Assembly: GCA_016191205.1 (NCBI GenBank)
Contig: JACPPB010000060.1
Location: forward strand, 1 to 59,556
Direction of reading: 5' to 3'
From: Gammaproteobacteria bacterium
Lineage (GTDB): Bacteria > Pseudomonadota > Gammaproteobacteria > Pseudomonadales > Porticoccaceae
DNA length: 59,556 nt
In this document: piece after piece, positions 8,980 through 20,643 of the stretch
How positions within the stretch are numbered: position 1 is the first letter of the stretch
Layout of the letters: each line of letters starts with the position of its first letter
Translations under genes and position numbers: made by a program
Notes under the pieces: generated by a model
Seen by the model: only the letters and a program-made list of their open reading frames with translations
Database searches by the model: none
What the model was told of the DNA's origin: nothing

Positions 8980-10914
8980 ATGGCGAGCGGTGCGGATAGT
9001 GAAAAATTCATCGAATCCCTGTCTACCTTCACCCGCGAACACCAGGCGAAACAGTGGCGCGGAACCTTTGCCGAATTCGTGCGGGATATCGTCGGACCCC
9101 AGTCCCGGCTGGTGACCCGCTCCAGTCATCAATACGTCTGGGACATGCTGCGCTGGATGCAGCGCCGGGAACAGAAAGAGAGCGACGACAACCATTTCCG
9201 GCTGTTTTCCCACGAATTGTTCGGTATCGACAAACCGCTGCAGCGCGTGGTCGACTATTTCAAGGCGGCCAGCGCCGGCTCCGAAGTCGGGCGCCGGTTG
9301 CTGCTGCTGCTGGGGCCCCCCTCGGGCGGCAAGTCGAGCCTGGTGATACTGCTCAAGCGCGGTATCGAGGAGTACAGCCTCACCGATGAAGGCGCGATCT
9401 ATGGGTTGCAGGGATCGCCGCTCCATGAAAATCCCCTCAATCTGGTGCCCTACAGCCTGCGCGCCGAGTTTCGCGAGACCTACGGCGTCGATATTCAGGG
9501 CGATCTGTCGCCCTGGGCGCAATCGGTGCTCGAACACGAATACGGCGGCGATTTCATGCGCTATCCCGTGGAGCGGATATTTCTGGCCGAGGCCAAACGC
9601 ATGGGCGTCGGCACCTATGCGCCCCACGATCCCACCACGGCGGATATCGCCGATCTGATCGGTTCCGTCGACCTCGCCAAGGTGTCGGACTACGGCGACG
9701 AGGGCGATCCGCGTGCCTGGTCCTGGTCCGGGGCCGTGTATTCGGCGAGTCGCGGGCTGCTGGAAATGATCGAGATCCTCAAGGTGAAACGCGAATTTCT
9801 CTATCTGCTGCTGACGCTGACCCAGGAGCGCAACGTCAAGGTATCGCGTTTCCCCCTGATTCACGTCGATGAAACCATCGTCGCGCACACCAACCTGGCC
9901 GAGTTCCGCAAGTTTCTCCAGGAGAAGGAAAACGAAGCCTTGCTCGATCGCATGGTCATCGTGCAGGTGCCCTATGCGCTGAGTTACCTGGACGAGGCCC
10001 GGATTTACCACAAGCTGATTGCCCAGGCGCCGATGTTTCGCGAAGTGCACCTCGATCCCCACACGCTCAAGGTTGCCGCGGTGTTCTCGATCCTGTCGCG
10101 GGTGAAACCTTCCGAGCGCGAGGATCTGGATGGCTCCAAAAAGGTGCGTCTGTACGCCGGCGAGGATGTCGAAGGCTTCGCGCGCTCCGAATTGCAACGC
10201 ATCAGCGCCGAGCAGGAAGAAGAGGGACTGTCCGGAGTGTCGCCGCGCTTCGTCGTCAACGCGCTGTCGAATGCCATCTCCCGCTCCGAAGCGAAAAGTC
10301 TCACCAGCATGGAAGTGCTGGTGACGCTGAAGGAAGCGATTGAAAACGATGCGCGCATCGACGCGAAGCAGCGCCGCCAGTGGGTGGATTTCCTGGTCAC
10401 CACGCGCAAGGATTTCTATAACCACTGGGTCAAGGAGGATGTCCACAAGGCGCTCTTCGTGTCTTTCGAAGAGGAGAGCGAAAGCCTGCTGGGCAAGTAT
10501 CTCGACGAAGTGGAGGCCGCCCTCGACAATCGCGAGGTCTCCGATCCCATCACCGGCGAGACGCGGGCGCCCGACGAGCGTTTTCTGCGCGAGGTCGAGG
10601 AAAAAATCAATGTTTCCGATGCCGGCAAGCAGACGTTCCGCCAGGAAGTCGTGCGCAAGGCCATGGTGGCCTACAAGAAGGGCGAGAGTTTCTCGCTCGA
10701 TTCCCACTCGCGACTCAAGGAGGCAATGGAAAAATACCTGTTCGAGGAGCGCCGCGATGTGTTGCGCCTGGTGTCTTCCGTCGCCCGGCCGGACGAGGAC
10801 GCACGGGAAAAAATCGCCGCGGTGGAGGAGCGTTTGATCAGCGATTACGGCTACGACCGGCACAGTGCGCGCGAGGCACTGAATTACGTCACCACGCTAA
10901 TGTCTCAGGAATAA
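8980..10914 (+). CDS. prkA: PrkA (YeaG) serine protein kinase / AAA+ ATPase
   Basis: 644-aa PrkA-family protein with an N-terminal AAA+ module and a C-terminal kinase-related domain; in enterobacteria the YeaG kinase affects nitrogen-starvation and stress responses. Walker A is GPPSGGKSS at residues 112-120; the family motif GLQGSPLHENPL follows, and an HVDETIVAHTN segment lies near the middle. The length matches YeaG (644 aa). The start at 8980 (MASGADSEKF) is preceded by a GGTGGGAGA stretch. It heads the conserved trio prkA-yeaH-spoVR, with 17 nt to the next gene. The true substrates of the kinase are not evident from sequence. Confidence 0.94.
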   Translation: MASGADSEKFIESLSTFTREHQAKQWRGTFAEFVRDIVGPQSRLVTRSSHQYVWDMLRWMQRREQKESDDNHFRLFSHELFGIDKPLQRVVDYFKAASAGSEVGRRLLLLLGPPSGGKSSLVILLKRGIEEYSLTDEGAIYGLQGSPLHENPLNLVPYSLRAEFRETYGVDIQGDLSPWAQSVLEHEYGGDFMRYPVERIFLAEAKRMGVGTYAPHDPTTADIADLIGSVDLAKVSDYGDEGDPRAWSWSGAVYSASRGLLEMIEILKVKREFLYLLLTLTQERNVKVSRFPLIHVDETIVAHTNLAEFRKFLQEKENEALLDRMVIVQVPYALSYLDEARIYHKLIAQAPMFREVHLDPHTLKVAAVFSILSRVKPSEREDLDGSKKVRLYAGEDVEGFARSELQRISAEQEEEGLSGVSPRFVVNALSNAISRSEAKSLTSMEVLVTLKEAIENDARIDAKQRRQWVDFLVTTRKDFYNHWVKEDVHKALFVSFEEESESLLGKYLDEVEAALDNREVSDPITGETRAPDERFLREVEEKINVSDAGKQTFRQEVVRKAMVAYKKGESFSLDSHSRLKEAMEKYLFEERRDVLRLVSSVARPDEDAREKIAAVEERLISDYGYDRHSAREALNYVTTLMSQE

Positions 10915-10931
10915 CCTGAAGGGGCGTTCGT

Positions 10932-12107
10932 ATGATGTCGTTCACGGATGGCGAAGCCCGCAACGGACTGGGGCGCTGGTACGACCTGTTTTCCCGCGGC
11001 ACGCGGGACTGGCTGCGCCATAATGCAAAGGTCCGGCAGGCGGTGCGTGACCATCTGCCGGAACTGGTGGCGGGGTCCGATGTGTTGAGCAATCCGCGCG
11101 ACCGCACCGTCAAGGTGCCGGTGCGGTTTCTGGAACACCACCGCTTCCGGCTGCGCGATCAGGACGACGAGCTGGGAGCGGGCCAGGGCGCGAACGTCAA
11201 ACCCGGCGATGTGCTGCGTCCCGGCCAGTCCGGGTCGGGTACCGATGCGGGCGGCGGCGAGGGCGAAGGCCCGCTCAGTTTCGTGCTTGAGTTTCAGATC
11301 GACGACATCCTCGACTGGCTGTGGGAGGAGCTGGAGCTGCCCAATCTGCAGCCGCGCGCGGGCACCGCGATCGAAGAGGATGTCTATGTGCGCGAGGGCT
11401 GGGACAAGCGCGGCGCGCGCTCCCGGCTGGATCGTCGCCGCACCCTCAAGGAAGCGGTGAAACGGCGCAGCGTGCAGCCCGACAGCCGGATTCCCATCGG
11501 CAACGACGACCTCCGCTTTCGGCAACTGGCGCGGCGCCCCAAACCGTCGGCGAGTGCGGTGGTGTTTTTCGTGCTCGATGTGTCTTCCAGCATGGATGAA
11601 CATTGCCGAAAACTGGCCAAGACATTTTTCTTCTGGGCATTGCAGGGCATTCGCCGCCAGTACACCAGCATCGAAACAGTGTTTGTCGCCCACACGGTCG
11701 ATGCCTGGGAATTCGCCGAGCAGGAGTTTTTTCAGGTGCGCGGTGAAGGCGGCACCAAGAGCTCCACCGGCTTTGCCAGGGCGCACGAAATCCTGGTCGA
11801 GCGCTTCGATCCGGCGCGTTACAACTGCTATCTGTTTTATGCCACCGACGGCCACAACTTCAGCGAGGACCGCGGCGCCGCCACAACGGAATTGCAGCGC
11901 CTGCTGCCGCTGATGAACTTTGCCGGCTACGCCGAGGTGTCCCAGCAGAGTCACCGCCACATGGATACCGAAATTGCCGCCATCTGGCAGCGCCTCGCGG
12001 CGGAGGATCTCCCCGTGGGCAGCTACATGCTGAATGAGGACGCCGATATCTGGCCGGCGATCAAGGCGTTTTTCACCGATCAGGCAACCCGCACCGGAGT
12101 CTCCTGA
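10932..12107 (+). CDS. YeaH/YhbH family protein (DUF444, vWA-like)
   Basis: 391-aa DUF444 protein. The N-terminal half is basic and includes a Gly-rich linker (residues 95-115). The C-terminal half is a von Willebrand A-like domain with a MIDAS-type DVSSSM at residues 216-221 and a downstream GGTKSSTG motif that may supply a further metal ligand. It is always found with PrkA and usually with SpoVR; a regulatory or scaffolding role for the PrkA ATPase is the usual inference and remains unproven. It begins 17 nt after prkA and ends 1 nt before the spoVR start. Confidence 0.92.
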   Translation: MMSFTDGEARNGLGRWYDLFSRGTRDWLRHNAKVRQAVRDHLPELVAGSDVLSNPRDRTVKVPVRFLEHHRFRLRDQDDELGAGQGANVKPGDVLRPGQSGSGTDAGGGEGEGPLSFVLEFQIDDILDWLWEELELPNLQPRAGTAIEEDVYVREGWDKRGARSRLDRRRTLKEAVKRRSVQPDSRIPIGNDDLRFRQLARRPKPSASAVVFFVLDVSSSMDEHCRKLAKTFFFWALQGIRRQYTSIETVFVAHTVDAWEFAEQEFFQVRGEGGTKSSTGFARAHEILVERFDPARYNCYLFYATDGHNFSEDRGAATTELQRLLPLMNFAGYAEVSQQSHRHMDTEIAAIWQRLAAEDLPVGSYMLNEDADIWPAIKAFFTDQATRTGVS

Positions 12108-12108
12108 G

Positions 12109-13479
12109 ATGCCCTCCCGACTCGATCAGTACATCCCGCAACTGGAAGCCCTGGCCGCCGCGCAGGGGCTCGTCTATCACCCGGTGGATTTCGAAGTGGT
12201 GCCGGCCAGTTTCATGATGGAAGTGGCCGTGTACGGCCTCCCGGTGCGGATGCCGCACTGGTCGTTCGGCGTGCGCTGGGTGTACCAGATGATCCAGCAC
12301 CGCATGGGTCATTCGCGGATTTTCGAAGTGGTGTTTCCCGGCAATCCCAACCACGCCTACCTGGTCGATACCAACAGCATCGAAGAAAACACCCTGGTGG
12401 TCGCCCATGTGCTGGGGCACGCGGATTTTTCCCGCAACAACATGGCGTTTGTGCGCAGTCAGGAGCAGGTGGGTTATCACATCGTGGAGCAGGCGGCCGC
12501 TCACGCCCACCGCATCCAGGAAGCGATCGATCAGCAGGGCGAGCAGCGCGTCGAGCGGGTGCTGGACGCGGCGCTGGCGCTGGAGCCGCACATCGATACC
12601 GATCTGCCGCTCAACCGCAGCCGTTATCAGCGGCCCGAGCGGCAGGTTGCCCGGGAGCCGGGAGAGGCGGACTTTGGCGGCCGCTACGCGCGCCTGCCCG
12701 GCGTCAAGGCCGCGCCGGCGGCGACGCGCCTGGAGCCGTTGCATATTCCGCCGCGCCCGGAGCGCGACCTGCTGTGGTTCATCGCCCAGTACGCGCCCGA
12801 GATGGAAGACTGGGAGCGCGATATTTTTCTCGCGGTGCGCAAGGAGTCCTGGTATTTCCAGCCGGTATTCAACTGCCAGATCATGAACGAAGGCTGGGCC
12901 AGTTACTGGCATTCGCGGCTGTTGCGCGAAGCCGATTTCCTGCCGTCGCAGTTCTATGTGGACTGCATGAAGACGCATTCCGATGTGGTCAGTCCCCACG
13001 CCAGCGACAAGCAGGTCGCGCTGCGCATCAATCCCTACCATCTGGGTTATGTGCTCTGGGAGCGCCTGATTGCGGAGCGCGGTTTCAGCGCGGCGCGGGA
13101 AATCATGCAGCAGGAGGACGACTTCGGGTTCATTCGCAATTATCTGACCGCCGAGATCGCCGATGAGCTCGATCTGTTTGTGTACTCGGCGAGTCGCGCG
13201 GGCGCGGTGCGCGTGACGGAGTCGACGCTCGACCAGTTGCGCGAAACCATTCTGGCGCCCAAGTTCAATTTTGGCGCTCCCCGGGTGGCGGTGGAAGATC
13301 TGGGCAGCGACGGCAGTCTGACCCTGCGCCACCAGTATCGCGATGACGGACGCGGTCTCGATGCCGGGCGGGCGCGCCACGTGCTGGATTACGTCCAGCA
13401 GGTCTGGCGGCGACCGGTGCGTCTCATCACCGTCGATGGTCGTGGCGAGGAGACCAGCCTGACGGCGACGGCCGCCTAA
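12109..13479 (+). CDS. SpoVR family protein
   Basis: 456 aa from the ATG at 12109 (SD GGAG at 12096-12099). The SpoVR/YcgB family is needed for spore cortex formation in Bacillus, but its biochemical role in non-sporulating bacteria is undefined. Characteristic segments seen: MPHWSFGVRWVYQMIQHRMG near the N-terminus, NTLVVAHVLGHADFSRNN, a WYFQPVFNCQIMNEGWASYWH region and an NPYHLGYVLWERL region. Histidine-rich motifs (HVLGHADF, WHSR) suggest metal binding, as an inference. It is the third gene of the prkA operon, adjacent to yeaH without a gap, so probably co-expressed in stress or stationary phase. Confidence 0.92.
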   Translation: MPSRLDQYIPQLEALAAAQGLVYHPVDFEVVPASFMMEVAVYGLPVRMPHWSFGVRWVYQMIQHRMGHSRIFEVVFPGNPNHAYLVDTNSIEENTLVVAHVLGHADFSRNNMAFVRSQEQVGYHIVEQAAAHAHRIQEAIDQQGEQRVERVLDAALALEPHIDTDLPLNRSRYQRPERQVAREPGEADFGGRYARLPGVKAAPAATRLEPLHIPPRPERDLLWFIAQYAPEMEDWERDIFLAVRKESWYFQPVFNCQIMNEGWASYWHSRLLREADFLPSQFYVDCMKTHSDVVSPHASDKQVALRINPYHLGYVLWERLIAERGFSAAREIMQQEDDFGFIRNYLTAEIADELDLFVYSASRAGAVRVTESTLDQLRETILAPKFNFGAPRVAVEDLGSDGSLTLRHQYRDDGRGLDAGRARHVLDYVQQVWRRPVRLITVDGRGEETSLTATAA

Positions 13480-13530
13480 CCGGTTGCTGAAAAACTGCTG
13501 CGGGCACCATCTGCTTCGTTGCGCGGTGCT
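13479..13530 (+). repeat. Intergenic repeat, copy A
   Basis: Begins with ACCGGTTGCTG directly at the spoVR stop codon and contains CCATCTGCTTCGTTGCGC (13507-13524). The same 18-mer occurs in inverted orientation at 21969-21986, with the start ACCGGYTGC about 26-28 nt from the core in both copies. Copy A lacks a recognisable right-hand inverted repeat, and similar low-complexity GC-rich sequence continues toward uvrA (to 13605). It probably belongs to a dispersed, non-coding intergenic repeat family. Confidence 0.65.
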
Positions 13531-13605
13531 CACTCCCTCGCCTGTCTTTGATAGGTCTCGGTCGCTGCGCGCCGCGCGGCCGTCGCGGTGTCCCTCGACA
13601 GCGGG

Positions 13606-16458
<2,853 letters not shown>

Positions 16459-16651
16459 GGCGGTTGCTCGCAGCGGATCCAAAACAATCGCGCATTGTAA
16501 TCACCGCCGACGGCGCCGCACCACGTCCGCTCTGGAACTGTTCGCGCCTGCCGCGCGGCTCCGGGACCGTACAGCCAGGCCGCAGGCGCTGGGCTAAAAT
16601 GACGAGACTTCTCCGACCGGCCGAGCGACGCGTCCCGATGATGGTCTCCAA

Positions 16652-18067
16652 ATGATCGTTCCAGTAGTCCTGGCCGGCGGCGCCGGCACCCGGTTGTGGC
16701 CGCTGTCGCGGCGCCTGTTTCCCAAGCAGTTTCTACCCCTGGTCGGCGCTCAGCCGATGCTGCAGGCGACGCTGGAGCGTCTTGCCGGACTTGCGCCTGG
16801 ACCCGCCGTGCTGGTGTGCAACGAGGATCATCGCTTCATCGCCGCCGAGCAGGCGCGCGTCTGGGGCGGCGCCGTTGATGCCATCCTGCTGGAGCCGGTG
16901 GCGCGCAATACCGCGCCCGCGGTGGCGCTGGCGGCGCTCCATGCCCAGGCCACGACCGGGGCCGATCCGCTGCTGCTGGTGCTGGCCGCGGACCATGTGA
17001 TCGCCGATATCGCGGCTTTCCATGCCGCCGTCGCGGCGGCGGCGCGCCAGGCCGAACACGGGCGTCTGGTGACTTTCGGGATTGCGCCGGTGGCCGCCGA
17101 AACCGGCTATGGCTACATTCGTCGCGGCGCGCTTTTGTCGCGCGAAGAATCGGTGTACGAGGTGGCTGCCTTTGTCGAAAAGCCTGACGCCGACACCGCA
17201 CGCGCTTATCTGGAGACCGGCGATTATTACTGGAACAGCGGCATTTTCGTGTTCCGGGCGAGCCGTTTCCTCGCCGAGCTGGGCCGTTATCGACCCGAGA
17301 TTCTCGCCGCGTGCGAGCGCGCCGCCGCAGGTAGAGCCCGGGATGGCGATTTCGTGCGCGTCGATGCGGCGGCATTTGCCGCCTGTCCCACCGATTCCAT
17401 CGATTACGCGGTGATGGAGCACACCGATGCCGCCGCCGTGGTGGAGCTGCACAGTCCCTGGAACGATGTCGGTTCCTGGGCGGCGCTCTGGGAGCTCGCG
17501 GACAAGGACGCCGACGGCAACGCCTGTCGCGGCGACGTGCTGCGGGTCGATTCCAGCAACAACCTGCTGCGTTCCGAGCACCGGCTGCTCGCCACCGTGG
17601 GGCTGCGCGACACCGTGGTGGTGGAGACCAAGGACGCCGTGCTGGTGGCGCCGCGTGATCGCATTGGCGGTCTGAAACAACTGGTGGCGCAACTGGCGGC
17701 TGCCGCGCGCCCCGAAGAAGAAGTCAACCGTCAGGTCTATCGGCCGTGGGGCAGTTACGACACCCTGGACGCGGGCCACCGGTTTCAGGTCAAGCGCATC
17801 CTGGTGGAGCCCGGGGCCAGTCTCTCGACCCAGATGCACCATCACCGCGCCGAGCACTGGATCGTGGTGGTGGGCACGGCACGGGTCACGCTGGATGGCA
17901 AAGAAACCCTGCTGGCGGAGAACGAATCCATCTACATTCCCATCGGGACCCGGCACTCGCTGGCCAATCCGGGGAAACTTGCGCTGGAAATCATCGAAGT
18001 GCAGACCGGCGCCTATCTCGGCGAGGACGACATCGTGCGTTTCGAGGATCGCTACGGCCGCGTCTGA
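16652..18067 (+). CDS. manC: Mannose-1-phosphate guanylyltransferase / mannose-6-phosphate isomerase (type II, bifunctional)
   Basis: 471-aa bifunctional enzyme supplying GDP-mannose. The N-terminal nucleotidyltransferase has the pyrophosphorylase signature VLAGGAGTRLWPLSR at residues 5-19 with FPKQFLPL, and FVEKPD plus NSGIFVF further on. The C-terminal cupin (from about residue 360) carries the isomerase motif RPWGSYDTLD, then HHHRAEHWIVV, EN-SIYIP and GTRHSLANPG. With the phosphomannomutase at 24915-26270 it completes fructose-6-P to GDP-mannose, used for polysaccharide or LPS. It lies between uvrA and the MFS/ssb genes, which are direct neighbours in Pseudomonas. Confidence 0.94.
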   Translation: MIVPVVLAGGAGTRLWPLSRRLFPKQFLPLVGAQPMLQATLERLAGLAPGPAVLVCNEDHRFIAAEQARVWGGAVDAILLEPVARNTAPAVALAALHAQATTGADPLLLVLAADHVIADIAAFHAAVAAAARQAEHGRLVTFGIAPVAAETGYGYIRRGALLSREESVYEVAAFVEKPDADTARAYLETGDYYWNSGIFVFRASRFLAELGRYRPEILAACERAAAGRARDGDFVRVDAAAFAACPTDSIDYAVMEHTDAAAVVELHSPWNDVGSWAALWELADKDADGNACRGDVLRVDSSNNLLRSEHRLLATVGLRDTVVVETKDAVLVAPRDRIGGLKQLVAQLAAAARPEEEVNRQVYRPWGSYDTLDAGHRFQVKRILVEPGASLSTQMHHHRAEHWIVVVGTARVTLDGKETLLAENESIYIPIGTRHSLANPGKLALEIIEVQTGAYLGEDDIVRFEDRYGRV

Positions 18068-18163
18068 TTGGCGGGCGCCGCGTGCGCGGCGCGGGCGAGA
18101 CTGCGGAAAATAGCGGAGTCCCGTCGCGGTGAGGTTGCTCGGCGGGGCCGTGTTTTCAGGTGG

Positions 18164-18197
18164 GCCGTGGTTTGGGGAGGGCCGTGGTTTGGGGAGG
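18164..18197 (+). repeat. 17-bp tandem duplication before the oxygenase gene
   Basis: GCCGTGGTTTGGGGAGG occurs twice back to back (18164-18180 and 18181-18197). Each copy contains a GGGGAGG ribosome-binding-like stretch and an in-frame GTG. The duplication therefore doubles the translation-start region of the next gene and makes its start ambiguous. Confidence 0.85.
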
Positions 18198-18201
18198 GAA
18201 A

Positions 18202-19068
18202 GTGACAGGCGTTGATGACATGTGCTGTTTGCCGGGCTGGGTCGGCAAAGCCGCTATCCGGCACGAGCCGTTTCCTCATCTGGTGGTACCGGATGCATTG
18301 CCCCCAGCGCTGTATCAGGAGCTGGAACATTCCTACCCGGCACTGGCCGAAGTTGCCGGACCGGGTCCGCTCGCCAACAACCGGCTTTACAAGCTCGCGG
18401 CGGCGGACGTGATCGCCAGCGCGCGTATCGCGCCCCGGTGGCGCGAATTTTTTGCCTACCACACCTCGGCGGACTTCTTCCAGCGGGTTTGCGTTCTCTG
18501 GGAGGATGAGATTGCCGCCCTGCATCCCGGTATTGGTGACGCCTTCGGCAAGGCGCCGGAGGCCTTTGGAACCGTGCGTCGCCAGCCGGGGAAAAAAGGC
18601 AACGCTGACAATTTCGCCGCGGATATCGTCCTCGACTGTCAGTTCGGCATGAACAGCCCGGTGACGACGCCGTCCGCGGTGCGCGGCCCCCATCTCGATA
18701 ATCCCGCCAAATTGTTTGCCGCTCTGCTTTATTTTCGCCATGCGGACGACAGTTCCGCCGGTGGCGAGCTGGAGCTGTACCGGGTCAAGCCCGGGCGGCG
18801 CCCCATGGCACGGGGTTCTCGGGTCAGGCCCGATGCGGTGGAGGTGGCCGAGCGCGTGGCCTATGCGCCGAATACCCTGGTCATGTGGCTCAACTCGCCT
18901 CTCGCCATCCACGGCGTGTCGCCACGCTCCGTCACTCCGGTGCCGCGGCGTTACATTAATTTTCTCGGGGAATGCTACGGCGCCGGCGTGTCTTTCACCG
19001 ATCCCGCCGGCCTGCGTCCCCGCCCCTGGCAGCTGCTCGAACGCTATCGACGCAGCCGCGCACGGTGA
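18202..19068 (+). CDS. 2OG-Fe(II) oxygenase-like protein
   Basis: About 288 aa if started at GTG 18202; alternatives are GTG 18160 or 18184 and ATG 18220. The sequence has the jelly-roll 2-oxoglutarate dioxygenase ligand set: HxD in RGPHLDNP (His164/Asp166), a distal His in PLAIHGVSPR (His237) and Arg249/250 in PRRYINF to bind 2OG. A hydrophobic core (LFAALLYFRH) and a G-G-E-L-E-L-Y segment match prolyl-hydroxylase-type folds. No signal peptide. The substrate is unknown; its position after manC might suggest a surface glycan or protein, but that is only inference. A tandem repeat lies over the start region. Confidence 0.7.
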   Translation: MTGVDDMCCLPGWVGKAAIRHEPFPHLVVPDALPPALYQELEHSYPALAEVAGPGPLANNRLYKLAAADVIASARIAPRWREFFAYHTSADFFQRVCVLWEDEIAALHPGIGDAFGKAPEAFGTVRRQPGKKGNADNFAADIVLDCQFGMNSPVTTPSAVRGPHLDNPAKLFAALLYFRHADDSSAGGELELYRVKPGRRPMARGSRVRPDAVEVAERVAYAPNTLVMWLNSPLAIHGVSPRSVTPVPRRYINFLGECYGAGVSFTDPAGLRPRPWQLLERYRRSRAR

Positions 19069-19123
19069 CCGCCGAGTTGCGGTACCGCCCAACGCACGGT
19101 CCCTGACGGGATCAGTATCGTCT

Positions 19124-19151
19124 TTGCTTTTGCGAGGCCATTCAGTATTCT
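19124..19151 (+). promoter_or_regulatory. Sigma-70-like promoter for the MFS gene
   Basis: TTGCTT at 19124-19129 and TATTCT at 19146-19151 with a 16-bp spacer, ending about 38 nt before the MFS start codon. It matches the consensus at most positions and is placed sensibly, but was found by eye only. Confidence 0.45.
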
Positions 19152-19189
19152 AGCCGCCCCTCCGGTTATCCCGCTGCGCCGTCTCCTGC

Positions 19190-20545
19190 ATGCTGACATC
19201 CCTTGAACTGCGTGCCCTGCTGGGCCTGGTGTTTCTCTACGCCACACGGATGCTCGGCCTGTTCATGGTGCTGCCGGTGCTCGCGCTCAATGCGCCGCAG
19301 TACACCGGCGCAACCGCTGCGACCATAGGTCTGTGCCTGGGAATCTACGGCCTCACCCAGGGTGCGTTGCAAATCCCGTTCGGCATTGCCTCCGACCGTT
19401 TCGGGCGCAAGCCGCTGATCATCATCGGCATCCTGCTGTTTGTGGCGGGGTCGGCCATCGCGGCCGAAGCACACACCGTGTATCAGTTGATGCTGGGACG
19501 GGCGGTACAGGGCGCGGGTGCGGTGTCGGGCGTCATCATGGCGCTGCTGGCGGATGTGACGCGCGAGCAGGTGCGCACCCGTGCCATGGCGGCGGTAGGC
19601 GGCAGCATCGGACTCTCGTTCGCGGTGGCTATGGCGCTGGGGCCGGTGATCGCTTCCCACTGGGGCATGTCGGCGGTGTTCTGGGTGGCGGCCACGCTGG
19701 GCATTTTGGGACTGCCGGTACTGCTGTCGATTCCCACGCCGAACCGGATTTCCACCCACGAACTGGTGCCGATGCCGGAAATGCTGAATCGGGTGCTGCG
19801 CAATTCCGAGCTGCTGAGGCTGGATGTGGGGATCTTCGTGCTTCACTTCGCCCAGATGGCGACCTGGGTGTCGGTGCCCGTGTTGCTTGAGCAGGTGGTG
19901 GGATTTGAGCGGGACCGGCATTGGTATCTTTACCTGATCACCATGGGCGCCGGCTTTGCCCTGATGGTGCCGTTCATCTGGTACGGCGAAACGCGGCGGC
20001 GGATGAAGCCGGTATTTCTGGGCGCCATCGCGCTGCTGGCGGTGGCCGAGGCGGTACTGGCTTCGGCCGGCAGTCGTTTCGCGGTGATGGCCACGGGCCT
20101 GCTGCTGTTTTTCATGGCGTTCAACCTGCTGGAAGCGTCGCTGCCGTCTCTGGTGAGCAAGCTGTGCCCGCCGGGCATCAAGGGCACGGCGCTCGGCATT
20201 TATTCCACCAGCCAGTTTCTGGGCGCGTTCGCGGGTGGCGCCCTGGGTGGTCTGGTCGTGCACCGCTTTGGCAGGGAGAGTGTGTTCTGGTTTGCCGGTG
20301 GAGCCGCGCTGATATGGTTTGCCGTGGCCAGCACCATGCGCGCTCCGCGCCGGTTGCGCAGCCTGACGTTGACCCAGGCGGCGGGAGAAACCGTGGTCCG
20401 GCGCGAAGCCCTGGTGGGTGTGGTGGCCGGAGTCGAGGACGTGATTCACATCCCGAGCCACCAGGTCGCCTATGTGCAGGTGGACGACGACGCGCTCGAC
20501 AGTGCCCATCTGGAACGCGTTCTGGGGCGCCCGCTGAGCGCCTGA
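19190..20545 (+). CDS. MFS transporter, YajR-like, with C-terminal small domain
   Basis: 451-aa major facilitator transporter with about 12 hydrophobic segments. The MFS motif A DRFGRKPL follows the second helix, and QGAGAVSGVIMALLADVTRE matches helix 4/5. After the last membrane segment (around residue 385) about 65 residues remain, ending in a betaalphabeta-looking part (IHIPSHQVAYVQVDDDALD); E. coli YajR has a comparable C-terminal YAM domain. The substrate is unknown, drug/metabolite-proton antiport being likely. In Pseudomonas an MFS gene of this type sits between uvrA and ssb, and here it is still upstream of ssb. Confidence 0.85.
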   Translation: MLTSLELRALLGLVFLYATRMLGLFMVLPVLALNAPQYTGATAATIGLCLGIYGLTQGALQIPFGIASDRFGRKPLIIIGILLFVAGSAIAAEAHTVYQLMLGRAVQGAGAVSGVIMALLADVTREQVRTRAMAAVGGSIGLSFAVAMALGPVIASHWGMSAVFWVAATLGILGLPVLLSIPTPNRISTHELVPMPEMLNRVLRNSELLRLDVGIFVLHFAQMATWVSVPVLLEQVVGFERDRHWYLYLITMGAGFALMVPFIWYGETRRRMKPVFLGAIALLAVAEAVLASAGSRFAVMATGLLLFFMAFNLLEASLPSLVSKLCPPGIKGTALGIYSTSQFLGAFAGGALGGLVVHRFGRESVFWFAGGAALIWFAVASTMRAPRRLRSLTLTQAAGETVVRREALVGVVAGVEDVIHIPSHQVAYVQVDDDALDSAHLERVLGRPLSA

Positions 20546-20643
20546 TGCACGGCGTGCGTTGCCCGCGGCCGCGGCTGGCGAGGCAGGAGCCCTGCGGTTA
20601 CACTGAACCCGGCGGCAAACAATTTTGAGAGGGGATTCTGGCG

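Noticed and set aside
8545..10863. Very long open frame antisense to prkA (about 772 codons)
   Set aside because: High GC content gives long antisense frames; the plus-strand gene is a clear PrkA, and the antisense product has no recognisable domain.
16459..16651. LexA (SOS) box between uvrA and manC
   Set aside because: No CTG-N10-CAG palindrome of good quality was found.
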